From positions 1 to 64,000 of the forward strand of contig CAMDCN010000001.1 of the NCBI GenBank assembly GCA_945890485.1: 64,000 bases of DNA, given 5' to 3'. Source of the DNA: Candidatus Sulfopaludibacter sp. SbA3 (GTDB lineage: Bacteria > Acidobacteriota > Terriglobia > Bryobacterales > Bryobacteraceae). The notes below the pieces were generated by a model, which saw only the letters and a program-made list of their open reading frames with translations, made no database searches and was not told the origin of the DNA. Positions 7,658 through 16,700 of this stretch are shown here, piece by piece. Positions within the stretch are counted from its first letter, which is position 1. Each line of letters starts with the position of its first letter. The position numbers and the translations under genes were made by a program.

Positions 7658-8443
7658 CTATTCGTCCGCGTACGGGCGATTGTAGATTGCGAACCTTGTG
7701 AACTCGCGGAAGCCGAGACGGTCGTACAGTTTTCGGCCAGCGGGAGATGATTGTAACACTGATTGCGGACAATCGAGTTGGGTGGCAGAGAAGTTGGCGG
7801 CGTGGCGCATGATGGATTCGCCGTAGCCGCGGCCCTGATAGTGGGGGAGGGTGCCGACGGAATAGAAGCCAGCGACGCCGTGGGCGGCGGCGACCATGGC
7901 GCAGGAGACGGGTTCGTTGACGCGGTAGGCGAGCCAGCCGTGGATGGGGGGGCGCCAGGCGGCGGGGTCGGCGTAGATGCGTTGGCAGAGGGAGAATGAG
8001 ACGTGGAAGATGACGGAGACGAGGTGGGCGAAGGTGAGGGCGTCGTGGGCGTTGCGGACGGGGCGGACGGTGAGTCCGGGGGAGAGGGGATGGCGGGGGG
8101 CGGGGAAGGGGCCGGCGAGGAGGCCGGGCGCGGATTGTTGGAAGCGATAGCGATGTTGTTGGAGGACGGCGGGGTCGGGGTGGGGGGCGTACTGTTCGCA
8201 GAGCCAGAGGGCGGAGCCGGTGGCGAGTTGGTCGTAGTGGGTGGTGAGGTGGTGGAGGACGGTGGGGAGCTGGGGGGTGGGGCCGGTGAGGGAGGCGATG
8301 TTGAAGGCGGTGGAGTTGGCGCCGGAATAGATGGCGAGGGCGCCGGGGAGGGGGGTGGCGTGGCCGGAGTGGGCGTAGAAATGGGAGGCGAGGCGGTGGT
8401 TGGCCTCGATGAGGGTGTGGGGTAGGGGGCCCGAGTGGGGCAT
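7658..8443 (-). CDS. GNAT-family N-acetyltransferase
   Basis: A 261-residue acetyltransferase. The acetyl-CoA-binding motif A is in the C-terminal third: [16 protein letters not shown], followed by motif B-like [19 protein letters not shown]. The N-terminal 120 residues have no recognisable fold and are Pro/His-rich. This two-part shape resembles GNAT proteins that act on small metabolites, but the substrate is unknown. It lies 11 bases upstream of mscL on the same strand. Confidence 0.85.
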   Translation of the reverse strand: MPHSGPLPHTLIEANHRLASHFYAHSGHATPLPGALAIYSGANSTAFNIASLTGPTPQLPTVLHHLTTHYDQLATGSALWLCEQYAPHPDPAVLQQHRYRFQQSAPGLLAGPFPAPRHPLSPGLTVRPVRNAHDALTFAHLVSVIFHVSFSLCQRIYADPAAWRPPIHGWLAYRVNEPVSCAMVAAAHGVAGFYSVGTLPHYQGRGYGESIMRHAANFSATQLDCPQSVLQSSPAGRKLYDRLGFREFTRFAIYNRPYADE

Positions 8444-8515
8444 GGGGGGATTATGTCACTAGTTGGCGGTCGGCGAGGGGGCGGACGCCTCGCCGTTGCG
8501 GGTCCGGGGCGCGGG

Positions 8516-8596
8516 TTAACAGGCCTGGTTGAACAGGAACCACACCAAGATCAGGGAAAAGGGTACGCCAAGCATGTAGGCAATTCCGTATTTCAT
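8516..8596 (-). CDS. 26-residue single-pass membrane peptide
   Basis: A short ORF, MKYGIAYMLG followed by V-P-F-S-L-I-L-V-W-F-L-F-N-Q-A-C and TAA. It is almost entirely one hydrophobic helix with a Gly-Val-Pro kink. A near-perfect Shine-Dalgarno GGAGG lies 5 bases before the ATG, the strongest in this part of the window, which argues that it is translated. It lies between the GNAT gene and the SMP-30-like lipoprotein gene, all on the minus strand. Similar tiny hydrophobic proteins are common in bacteria, but I cannot name a family or function. Confidence 0.65.
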   Translation of the reverse strand: MKYGIAYMLGVPFSLILVWFLFNQAC

Positions 8597-8719
8597 AAGA
8601 ACCTCCACGGAATTGAGGAGCAGTTACCGGGCCATTCGGGGAAGTTTGTTGCAACGAAAGGACGTCGCGGGTTTACGGGGGCTGGCGACGGTAGGAATTT
8701 TGGGCAGGATGACCGCCGG

Positions 8720-9694
8720 TTAGCGGCTGGTACCGGCGACGTCGTTCGGAAACTGGTAGAGGCCTTTGCCGGCGGTGATGTAGAGAGTTTTGTTTTGGGG
8801 GCCGGCGAAGGTGCAGTTGGTGACGGTGTCTTCGGGGAGGGAGATGAACTTGAAGAGCTGGCCGGAGGGGCTGAAGACGTGGACGCCGGGCTTGGTATCG
8901 AGAGTCTCGCTGGTGCCACGCTTCTGATGGAGGCCGGCGACGGCGTAGAGATTGGCTTGGGTGTCGATGCACATGCCGTCGGCGCTGCGGCCGGGGTAGA
9001 AGTTGTGGAAGACGCGCATGTTGGTGAGGGCGCCGGCGGGGGAGAGGTCGTAGGCGCGGATCATGCGGGCGCCGCCTTCCTGGTTGTTGGCTTCGACGAG
9101 GTAGAGGGTTTTGTCGTCGGGGGCGATGGCGATGCCGTTGGGGCGCTGGATGTCGGGTTTGGTTAGGAGGCGGGTGAGCTTTTTATCGGGGTCGAGGCGG
9201 TAGACGGCTCCGCCGGGGAGGTCGGTGAAGTAGAGGCGGTTTTGGGAGTCGATGGTGACGTCGTTGGGTCCGACGAAGGGTTGGCCTTCGAAGTTGTCGG
9301 TGAGGACTTCGACTTGGCCGGTTTGGAGGTTGGTGCGGGTGAGGCGGGGTTTCATGGGGACGGCGGCGTGGGGGGAGCCGCCGAATTGGGGTCCTTTGAG
9401 GGAGGCGCCTTCACAGGCGATGAGGCGGCCTTCGGGGTCGATGAGGAGGCCGTTGGCGGAGTTGCTGTTTTCGCGGAAGACGGTGAGCTTGCCGTCGGGG
9501 GAGAGCTTCATGATGCGCTGGTTGATGGTTTCGGAGAAATAGATATTGCCGGCGGGGTCGGCGGTGGGGCCTTCGGTGAAGGCGGTGATGGTGGCGGGGG
9601 TGGCTTCGAGCGGGGGCGGGGGAGCGGCGGCTTTCTCGGGGGGCGGGGTGCAGGAGGAGAGGAGAAGGGCGGTGAGCGGGAGGAGAGGGCGCAT
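8720..9694 (-). CDS. SMP-30/gluconolactonase-like beta-propeller lipoprotein
   Basis: A 324-residue secreted protein with a lipoprotein signal: L-T-A-L-L-L-S-S-C (cysteine 15) followed by a Pro/Ala-rich tether. The body is a six-bladed propeller of SMP-30/LRE type, with repeated blade phrases such as E-G-P-T-A-D-P-A-G-N-I-Y-F-S, G-P-N-D-V-T-I-D-S-Q-N-R-L-Y-F-T-D and R-P-N-G-I-A-I-A-P-D. Family members are lactonases acting on sugar lactones. ATG 9694 was chosen because it begins the lipoprotein signal; the longer open frame to 10204 runs into the divergent gene. CATAAT lies 7 bases before the ATG, so the mRNA may be leaderless. Confidence 0.85.
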   Translation of the reverse strand: MRPLLPLTALLLSSCTPPPEKAAAPPPPLEATPATITAFTEGPTADPAGNIYFSETINQRIMKLSPDGKLTVFRENSNSANGLLIDPEGRLIACEGASLKGPQFGGSPHAAVPMKPRLTRTNLQTGQVEVLTDNFEGQPFVGPNDVTIDSQNRLYFTDLPGGAVYRLDPDKKLTRLLTKPDIQRPNGIAIAPDDKTLYLVEANNQEGGARMIRAYDLSPAGALTNMRVFHNFYPGRSADGMCIDTQANLYAVAGLHQKRGTSETLDTKPGVHVFSPSGQLFKFISLPEDTVTNCTFAGPQNKTLYITAGKGLYQFPNDVAGTSR

Positions 9695-9701
9695 GTTGGG
9701 G

Positions 9702-9754
9702 ATTATGATATCGCGATGGGGCGCTGCTGTAACGGGCGGAGAAGCTAGTAAGAT
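9702..9754. promoter_or_regulatory. divergent promoter region with two start-proximal -10-like hexamers
   Basis: The 69 bases between the divergent lipoprotein and DUF1592 genes contain CATAAT on the minus strand (9702-9707, 7 bases from its ATG) and TAAGAT on the plus strand (9749-9754, 9 bases from its ATG). Neither start has a Shine-Dalgarno. Both fit leaderless transcription. No convincing -35 boxes were found. Confidence 0.4.
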
Positions 9755-9763
9755 CTTAGTGCT

Positions 9764-12241
9764 ATGCGATGGACTCTGGTTGCGCTTTGCCTGCTGACGC
9801 CTGCTTGGGCGGAGATGCCTGCGGGGGTGCGGGCGCGGGTGGAGTCGGCGTGCTTGGGATGCCATGCGGGAAGCGGTGCGCAGGGTGGCTTGGATCTGCA
9901 AGCGCTGCCGTTTACGTTGGATTCGGCGGCGGTGCGGGAGCGGTGGGTGCGGGTTTATGACCGCGTGGAGAAGGGGGAGATGCCTCCGCGGAACGGGGGA
10001 TTGGCGGCGGGGGAGCGGTCGGCGTTTCTGGGGGCTTTGCGGCCGATGTTGCATGCGGCGGACCTGGCGGATGTCCGGGCGAATGGGCGGGGACCGATGC
10101 GGCGGTTGAATCGGGAGGAGTATGAGCAGAACCTGCGGGACGTGTTGGCGCTGCCGCGGCTGGACATTCGGGACATGTTGCCAGAGGACCGGGAGGCGCA
10201 CCATTTTACGAAGACGGCGGCGGCGCTAGACATTTCGCGGGTGCAGTTGACGGCGTACCTGGATGCGGCCGAGGCGGCGTTGCGGCGGGCCATGGTGACG
10301 ACGGCGGAGCCGCCGGCGGTGACGACGTACCGGGCGCAGGGGCGGAACCTGTTTCCCGGGGTGCGGAGCACGGGGACGCTCCGTTCGATGTTCTTTTTGA
10401 AGGACAACCAGGGTGTGCATGTGGAGAAGGAGTGGGGGAGTCCGATGCCGAAGGCGCTGGAGGAGGATCCGGCGTTGGAGATGGGGCTATTCCGGTCTCC
10501 GGGGTGGCCCTACGGGGCGTTTCCGGTGGGGTTTGCGGCGCGGGCGGCAGGGGAGTACCGGGTGCGTTTCTCGGCGCGGGCGGTCCTGCAGCAAGAGGGA
10601 TTCCGGGTGACCGAGGCGCAGAAGCCGGTGCCGATGACGCTGCGTCGACGGCGGCCGACGAACCATGACATTGCAGAAGATGTGGTGAATGTGGGGGGGA
10701 TTCTGGAGATTGCGCCGGGGCCGCATGTGTATGACGTCACAGTGCCGCTGGGCGTGGGGCAGACGATTGAATGGGGATTGCTGGGGCTGCCGGTGCCGCA
10801 GGTGGATGCGGAGGGGAAGACGGGATCGTACCGGTTTCCGCCGTTTCCGGCTGGGGGCGCGCCGGGGGTGGCGTTTCATTGGCTGGAGATAACAGGGCCG
10901 TTGCCGCCAGCGACTTGGCCGCCGGCGAGTCATCGGGTGCTTTTTGATGAGTTAGGGGTGGATCCGAAGCCAACGGATGCGGCAGGGGAAGCCCGGCGAT
11001 TGCTGCGGCGGTTTGTGGCGCGGGCGGGGCGGGGGGCAGCGCCGGAGGAGGCGTTGCGGCGGTTCGAGGGGCTGGTGCTGGCGCGGATCGCCAAGGGGGA
11101 GAGCTTTGCGGAGGCGATGTTGACGGGTTACCAGGCCGTATTGTGCTCGGACCTGTTCCTGTATTTGCGGTCTCCACGGGAAGGGTGGGCGGTGGCGGAC
11201 CGCTTGGCGCATTTTCTGACGAACTCGCGTCCGGATGAGCGATTGGCGGGCAGCAGGCTCGAAGACCGGACGGTGTTGCGCAGAGAGACGGAGCGGTTGG
11301 TGGCGGGGGCGGGGTTTGAGCGGTATGTGAAGAGCTTTGCGGATTCGTGGCTGAACTTACGGCATCTGCGACGGGATGACGCGGACAAGCGGTTGTATCC
11401 GGAGTATCAGTTGGATGAGTATCTGGTGGAGTCGATGGAGCGGGAGACGTTGGCGAGTTTGACGGCATTGGTGCGGGAGAACCGGCCGGTGAAGGAGTTA
11501 GTCGCGGCGGACTATGTGTTTGTGAACGAGCGGCTGGCGCGGCACTATGAGTTGCCAGCGGTGGAGGGAGCGGCGGTGCGGCGGGTGGCGTTGCCGGCGG
11601 GGAGCGTGCGGGGCGGACTATTGACGCAGGGGGCGGTGTTGAAAGTAACCGCGAATGGGACGGGAACGTCGCCGGTGTTGCGGGGGGCTTGGGTGATGGA
11701 CCGGATTCTGGGAGAACCGCCGCCACCGCCTCCTCCCGGGGTGCCGGCGGTGGAGCCCGATATTCGCGGGGCGAAGACGATTCGGGAGCAGTTGGCGCTG
11801 CATACGAAGCAGGCGGCGTGCGCGGGGTGCCATGCGCGGTTTGACCCGGCGGGGTTGGCTCTCGAGAACTTCGACGTCATGGGACATTGGCGGAGCCATT
11901 ACCGGGGAACGGCGGAGGGGGCGAAGGTGACAGGGATCGACCACACCGGGCACGACTTTACTTATACGGTAGCGGGGGCAGTGGACGCGAGTGGAAAGCT
12001 GCTGGATGGTCGGAGTTTCCAGGATGTCCGGGAGTTTAAGGCGGTGCTGGCGGCGGAACCGCGGCGATTGGCGCGGAACTTACTGCAGCAATGGACGGTT
12101 TACGCGACGGGGACGCCACTACGGTTTGTGGACCGGGCGGAGGTGGAGAAGATCCTGGATGAGTGCTCCGCGGGGGGCTACAGGGCGCGGGATTTGTTAG
12201 TGGGGCTGGTGGGGAGTAATATCTTTCTGGAGCGTTACTGA
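9764..12241 (+). CDS. secreted DUF1592-family haem protein (pair 1)
   Basis: An 825-residue exported protein: signal peptide ending near Ala-Trp-Ala-Glu, then a cytochrome-c-like head with C-L-G-C-H (C30, C33, H34) and the M-P-P-R-N motif that often supplies the distal haem ligand. Next come the linked DUF1587/DUF1592/DUF1588/DUF1585 domains (R-R-L-N-R-E-E-Y-E-Q-N-L-R-D-V-L; A-D-R-L-A-H-F-L-T-N-S-R-P-D; T-S-P-V-L-R-G-A-W-V). A second haem site C-A-G-C-H (C686, C689, H690) sits in C-H-A-R-F-D-P-A-G-L-A-L-E-N-F-D. The order is that of planctomycete/acidobacterial PSCyt proteins, whose biochemical role is unknown. The DUF1552 gene starts 1 base after its stop. Confidence 0.9.
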   Translation: MRWTLVALCLLTPAWAEMPAGVRARVESACLGCHAGSGAQGGLDLQALPFTLDSAAVRERWVRVYDRVEKGEMPPRNGGLAAGERSAFLGALRPMLHAADLADVRANGRGPMRRLNREEYEQNLRDVLALPRLDIRDMLPEDREAHHFTKTAAALDISRVQLTAYLDAAEAALRRAMVTTAEPPAVTTYRAQGRNLFPGVRSTGTLRSMFFLKDNQGVHVEKEWGSPMPKALEEDPALEMGLFRSPGWPYGAFPVGFAARAAGEYRVRFSARAVLQQEGFRVTEAQKPVPMTLRRRRPTNHDIAEDVVNVGGILEIAPGPHVYDVTVPLGVGQTIEWGLLGLPVPQVDAEGKTGSYRFPPFPAGGAPGVAFHWLEITGPLPPATWPPASHRVLFDELGVDPKPTDAAGEARRLLRRFVARAGRGAAPEEALRRFEGLVLARIAKGESFAEAMLTGYQAVLCSDLFLYLRSPREGWAVADRLAHFLTNSRPDERLAGSRLEDRTVLRRETERLVAGAGFERYVKSFADSWLNLRHLRRDDADKRLYPEYQLDEYLVESMERETLASLTALVRENRPVKELVAADYVFVNERLARHYELPAVEGAAVRRVALPAGSVRGGLLTQGAVLKVTANGTGTSPVLRGAWVMDRILGEPPPPPPPGVPAVEPDIRGAKTIREQLALHTKQAACAGCHARFDPAGLALENFDVMGHWRSHYRGTAEGAKVTGIDHTGHDFTYTVAGAVDASGKLLDGRSFQDVREFKAVLAAEPRRLARNLLQQWTVYATGTPLRFVDRAEVEKILDECSAGGYRARDLLVGLVGSNIFLERY

Positions 12242-12242
12242 T

Positions 12243-13496
12243 ATGACGAGCTTAACCCGGCGGACGGTATTACGAGGTGCTGGTGTGGCGTTGAGCCTGC
12301 CGTGGTTGGAGTGCCGAGCGCAGGAGCGGGACGCGCCGCGGCGGATGCTGCTGGTGGCGAACAATCTGGGAGTGCTGCCGAAGCCGTTTTTTCCAGAGGG
12401 GGCAGGGAAGGGGTATGCACTGTCGCCCTACTTGTCGGAATTGAAGGAGTTCCGCGAGGAGTTCACGGTGTTCAGCGGGTTGTCGCATCCCGGGGTGTCG
12501 GGCGGGCATAGCGCGGATAACTGTCTGCTGACTGCGGCGCGGGGGGCGTTCAAGAGCGGGTTTCGGAACACGATCTCGTTTGACCAGTTCGTGGCGGAGA
12601 AGTTGGGGCCGGTGACGCGGTTTGCTTCCTTGAATCTAGGCGTGAACATCGACAAAGGGAACCGCAGCCTCTCCTGGACACGGGACGGCGTTTTACTGCC
12701 GGCGGAGGATAGTGCGCCCAAACTCTATGAGCAGTTGTTTTTGCGAGGAGACGCCGAGGCGGTGGCCAGGCAGAAGCACCGGCTGGAGAGCCGGGGAAGT
12801 ATTTTGGACACGTTGCGGGAGGAGACGCGGCGGTTTGGCGGGGAGTTAGGCCGGGAGGACCGGGCGCGTCTGGAGCAATATGTGACCTCGGTTCGAGAGG
12901 TGGAGGAGCGGATGGCGGCGGCACGGATGTGGGAGGAGCGGCCGAAGCCGGCGGCGATTGGTCCGGCGCCGGAGGATATTCAGGACAAGAAATTGTTCTT
13001 TGAGAAGTTCGGGCTGATGCTGGCCATGGGGGAGTTGGCGCTGGAGTCGGATTCCACGCGGATCGTGACGTTGATGGCGGATGCATTCGTGACGCCCGTG
13101 CTGAAGCTGAACGAAACCGAGGTATCGACGCAGAGTTACCACGGGTTATCGCACCATGGGCAGGACGAGGGAAAGGTTCGGCAGTTAGGCGAAATCGATC
13201 GGCAGCAGATGAAGTTACTCGGGAAGACGCTGGGGCGTCTAAAGGCGAAAGGGTTGTTGGAGCGGACGATGGTGCTCTACGGTAGCAACATGGGGGATGC
13301 GAATATCCACGACAACACGAATCTTCCCATCCTGTTGGCGGGTGGTGGTTTCCGGCACGGGCAGCACCTGGTGTTTCCGCGGGAGAACAATGCTCCGTTG
13401 TGCAACCTATTTGTGTCGATGATGCGCAGGATGGGGGTGGAAGGGGAGTCGTTTGGGAGCAGCAGTGGGGCTTTGCGGGGGCTGGAGTTTGTGTAA
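12243..13496 (+). CDS. secreted DUF1552-family protein (pair 1)
   Basis: A 417-residue Tat-exported protein: the signal T-R-R-T-V-L-R-G-A-G-V-A-L-S-L-P-W-L-E contains the twin arginine. The body shows the DUF1552 hallmarks: L-L-V-A-N-N-L-G-V-L-P-K-P-F-F-P, H-P-G-V-S-G-G-H-S-A-D-N near residue 85, a long helical middle, Y-H-G-L-S-H-H-G, and N-M-G-D-A-N-I-H-D-N-T-N-L-P-I-L-L-A-G near the end. Conserved histidines suggest a metal site, but that is inference. It is translated with the DUF1592 gene just upstream. The function of the family is not established. Confidence 0.9.
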   Translation: MTSLTRRTVLRGAGVALSLPWLECRAQERDAPRRMLLVANNLGVLPKPFFPEGAGKGYALSPYLSELKEFREEFTVFSGLSHPGVSGGHSADNCLLTAARGAFKSGFRNTISFDQFVAEKLGPVTRFASLNLGVNIDKGNRSLSWTRDGVLLPAEDSAPKLYEQLFLRGDAEAVARQKHRLESRGSILDTLREETRRFGGELGREDRARLEQYVTSVREVEERMAAARMWEERPKPAAIGPAPEDIQDKKLFFEKFGLMLAMGELALESDSTRIVTLMADAFVTPVLKLNETEVSTQSYHGLSHHGQDEGKVRQLGEIDRQQMKLLGKTLGRLKAKGLLERTMVLYGSNMGDANIHDNTNLPILLAGGGFRHGQHLVFPRENNAPLCNLFVSMMRRMGVEGESFGSSSGALRGLEFV

Positions 13497-13726
13497 GCGG
13501 CTCCATCGAGACCGCCTCGGCGAATTCAAGGCTTCGCCCGCTCGCACGCTTCCACCAGCAACGATACGGCGTTAGGGAATTGGACAAGTCCGTTGAAACT
13601 TCGCTTGCGGTGACGAGGACTTGGAGAGTTTTGCAACCGGGTCCTCGGCCCCCCTCCAAACGCTCTCTGCTCGAAGGGAACCAGTAGCCATCCCACAGAC
13701 CCGATTTGATATTCTTGCCCATATCC
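13497..13726. other. 230-base intergenic region with a hairpin at the composition switch
   Basis: No convincing gene is seen. Bases 13615-13624 and 13637-13646 form a 10-bp stem (two G-T pairs) with a 12-base loop, but no T tract follows, so it is not a standard terminator. A smaller GGAC-aa-GTCC palindrome lies at 13582-13591. The region marks the point where the plus strand changes from G-rich (left) to C-rich (right). Minus-strand frames read through it without a credible start, so it could be a remnant of a dispersed element. Confidence 0.35.
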
Positions 13727-16700
13727 ATGCGAGTTTTGGTTTTTTTAATCCCCGTGCTTGCCGCCGCTGCCGATTTCACCGGTAGCCATCAGCAATCCAT
13801 CCCCCTCGCCGCCGGGGAAACGGTCGAAGTCTACGCCGGCCTCCCGCAACCCAGCCAACTCCCCGCCAACGGTCGCATCGCCGTCGAATGGGCCGGTTAC
13901 CGCAAGGTCATCCACGCCCATGACCCTGATTTCTACATGGTCTACCGGGCCCCCAAAGCCGGCGCCTACACGCTGAAACTTTCCAAAATCGAGAATGAAG
14001 AGCCGATCTTCAACCGTCCCCGCTGGCGGGAAACCGGAACCGTCGAGAAGCTCACCGCCTACCCCAAACTCACCCCTTGGCCCGCCGGCCACAAAGTTTC
14101 CCTCCGCACCAAACTCGCCAAACTCAACCCCGGCGCCTCCACCCGCGGCATGGTCCTCGAAGCCGAACCCAACGACGCCATCACCTCCGCCCAAACCATC
14201 GACTTCGGCGCCCGCGACACGATTCAAATCACCGGCGGCGCCGACGACGCCGAGTACTTCGACAATGGCCTGATCGGCACATCCGGCCTCGATTACTTCC
14301 GCATCCAATATAAAGGAACGACCCCCAAGTTATTTACCGCCAACTTAGCCTTGCCTGACCCTCTCGTCGTCGCCCAGTTACTCGTCTACACCGCCGATGG
14401 CAAGGAGTACCGCGAAGGCGCCAACGCCAACGAACGGGTCCACCAGCAGACCGAGTCCCACCGCACCGCCATCACCCGCACCCTCAAGCCCGGCGGCGTT
14501 TACTTCCTCAAGGTAGAGGCGAACTCGCCCGGCTACGAAGTCGAACTCCGCCTACGCGACCTCGCGCCGTACACCGACCCCCGAAAAGCCGTCCAACAAG
14601 CCATTTACGACCATATGGGCCAAGTTGACGCCTGGATCATGAACCGCCCCCGCGGCGCCGCCGTCGACCGCCGCATCCGCGACACCGGCAACCTCATGGG
14701 CACCCATTGCATGAGTTGCCACACGCAGTCCGGCGTCTGGGGACCTGCCGTCGCCTTCCAACACGGCTATCGCCCGGAAAACATCGTAAACTATCGCCAC
14801 TTAGTCAACACGATGTACGAATCACTCCGGCCGACTAATACCCTCGCCGAAGCCGCGAATAACACCTCCTTAGCGCCGCTTGACTTAGGTGACGGCCCAG
14901 CCGGCACCCGTGCCGCCGGCTGGAACGCCTCCACGGCCGAAGACCTCCTCGCCCCGCGCCGGCTCCACTCCATGCAACAGATCCGCGCGGCGAATCACGT
15001 CCTCCAGTCCGCCGACCCCAGCGGCATCAACGCCGCCGGCCCCGGTTCCAATGTCGGCCCGGCCGTTGTCTACCGCTTCGCCGGCAAGATCCTCGCCGAA
15101 GCCTATAAGAAGACCCGCAACGAGAAATACCTCCTTGCGCTCGAAGAGAAGGCCGAGAAGCTTCTCTCCACTACCCCCCGCTACGCCGACGACCTCGCCA
15201 ACCGCATCCTATTCGTCACCGATATCTTCATTCCCCGCGACGAGAACCTGGCCGCCCGCCTGAAAGCCCAAGCCATGGCCGATCTACGGCGTCTCCGGCA
15301 ACTCCAGCGCCCCGACGGCATGTGGCAATTCGATCCCGGCACCTCTAACGACGGCTTTCAATGGACCGCCAAGCCGGACAGTTCCGATGTCGACCCTGCG
15401 CCCACGGCTCTCGCCCTCACGGCCCTTTCCGCCATGGGTTTCAACGACGCCGACCCGCAGGTGAAGAAGGGTGTCGCCGCACTCCTCCGCGTTCAGGATC
15501 CCTATGGTCGATGGAACAACCACGCCCTCACCGGCATGGTCACCACCGCTTACGCCATCCACGCTCTCGCCCGTCTGTATCCCGTCACGCCCCCCGCGCC
15601 CGTCACCTTCGCGCCCGCTGCGCACGAATCCCTCGCCGACACCGTCGCCCGCTTCCGAGCGATGGCACAACTCGGCCTCGCCGCGGACGATTCCCGACAC
15701 CTACCCGCCGTCCTTTCCGGCGCGGCCCATCCGAATCCGCAAGTCCGCTACTGGGCCCACATCGCTCTCGGCGCACTCCACGACGAGCGCGGGGTCCCCG
15801 CGCAACTTTCTGGCCTGTCCGATCCCGTCAAGATGGTCCGCGAAGCGGCTCGTTGGGGCCTCCGCCAGACTCTTCTCGACGACAAGGGCTGGGACCACCT
15901 CTTCGCCGCCTTGCCGGAAATGGATGATCTCGGCCGCGAAACTCTCGCCGGCGCTCTCATCATGCGCGCCGATGCCACGATGACCCGGTCCAACGCCGGC
16001 TTTCCCCGCCTCACCGCCGCCATCGCCAAGATGATGAATCAGGACCCAAGTCCCGCCGTCCGCGCCTGGGCCACGCGCGCCGCCTGGAACTGGTGGATCT
16101 GGAATCCCCCGGTGCGCGAGGCGCTCAACGCCGCCTTCATCGACTCCCTGGAACGGCCGGAGCCCTCTTCGCTTACCGAAACCGCCAAGCGGTATCAAAC
16201 CGAGGCCCTGTTTATCGTCAACGGTCACCGCAGCAACGGCAGCAAGGAGCATCAGTATCCGGAACTGCAGTCCCTGTTCTCCGCCATCACCAAGCGCATC
16301 GACCATCCGCTGCTGTCGCGCCGGATCGTCGAGATCGCCGGGACCTACTATAACCAAGCGGGCGGCGACGGCGGACCCGGCCAGATGGGTTACGTTACGG
16401 CGGGCAGTGCGGAAATGGTCGGCAAGGCCGTCTACGCTTATTGGAACGCGACGGGAGATCAGACCAAGACCCGCCTCGCACTCGAGGCCGCCGCCAACGC
16501 GACCTACGATCCGTTGCAGAAGAAACTGCTCGAGTTCTCCACCTCTGGCCCTGAAGAGTACCGTACACTAGCTGCCACCTCGCTCTCCGATCCCCGGATC
16601 ATCACCCTCAACGGCACCCAAGAGTTTCTGGAACCGCTCATGGAGCAGATCTACCGAGGCGCCAACGAGCCGGAGCGCCGTACCGAACTCGTCAACCCGA

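Noticed and set aside
9695-10204. N-terminal extension of the SMP-30-like gene to 10204
   Set aside because: It would overlap the divergent DUF1592 gene and the extension is Arg/Pro/His-rich shadow sequence; the lipoprotein signal begins at 9694.
12550-13779. 409-residue minus-strand open frame spanning the intergenic hairpin
   Set aside because: Mostly antisense to the first DUF1552 gene; the part over the gap has no start signal or domain. Recorded only as an unexplained spacer.
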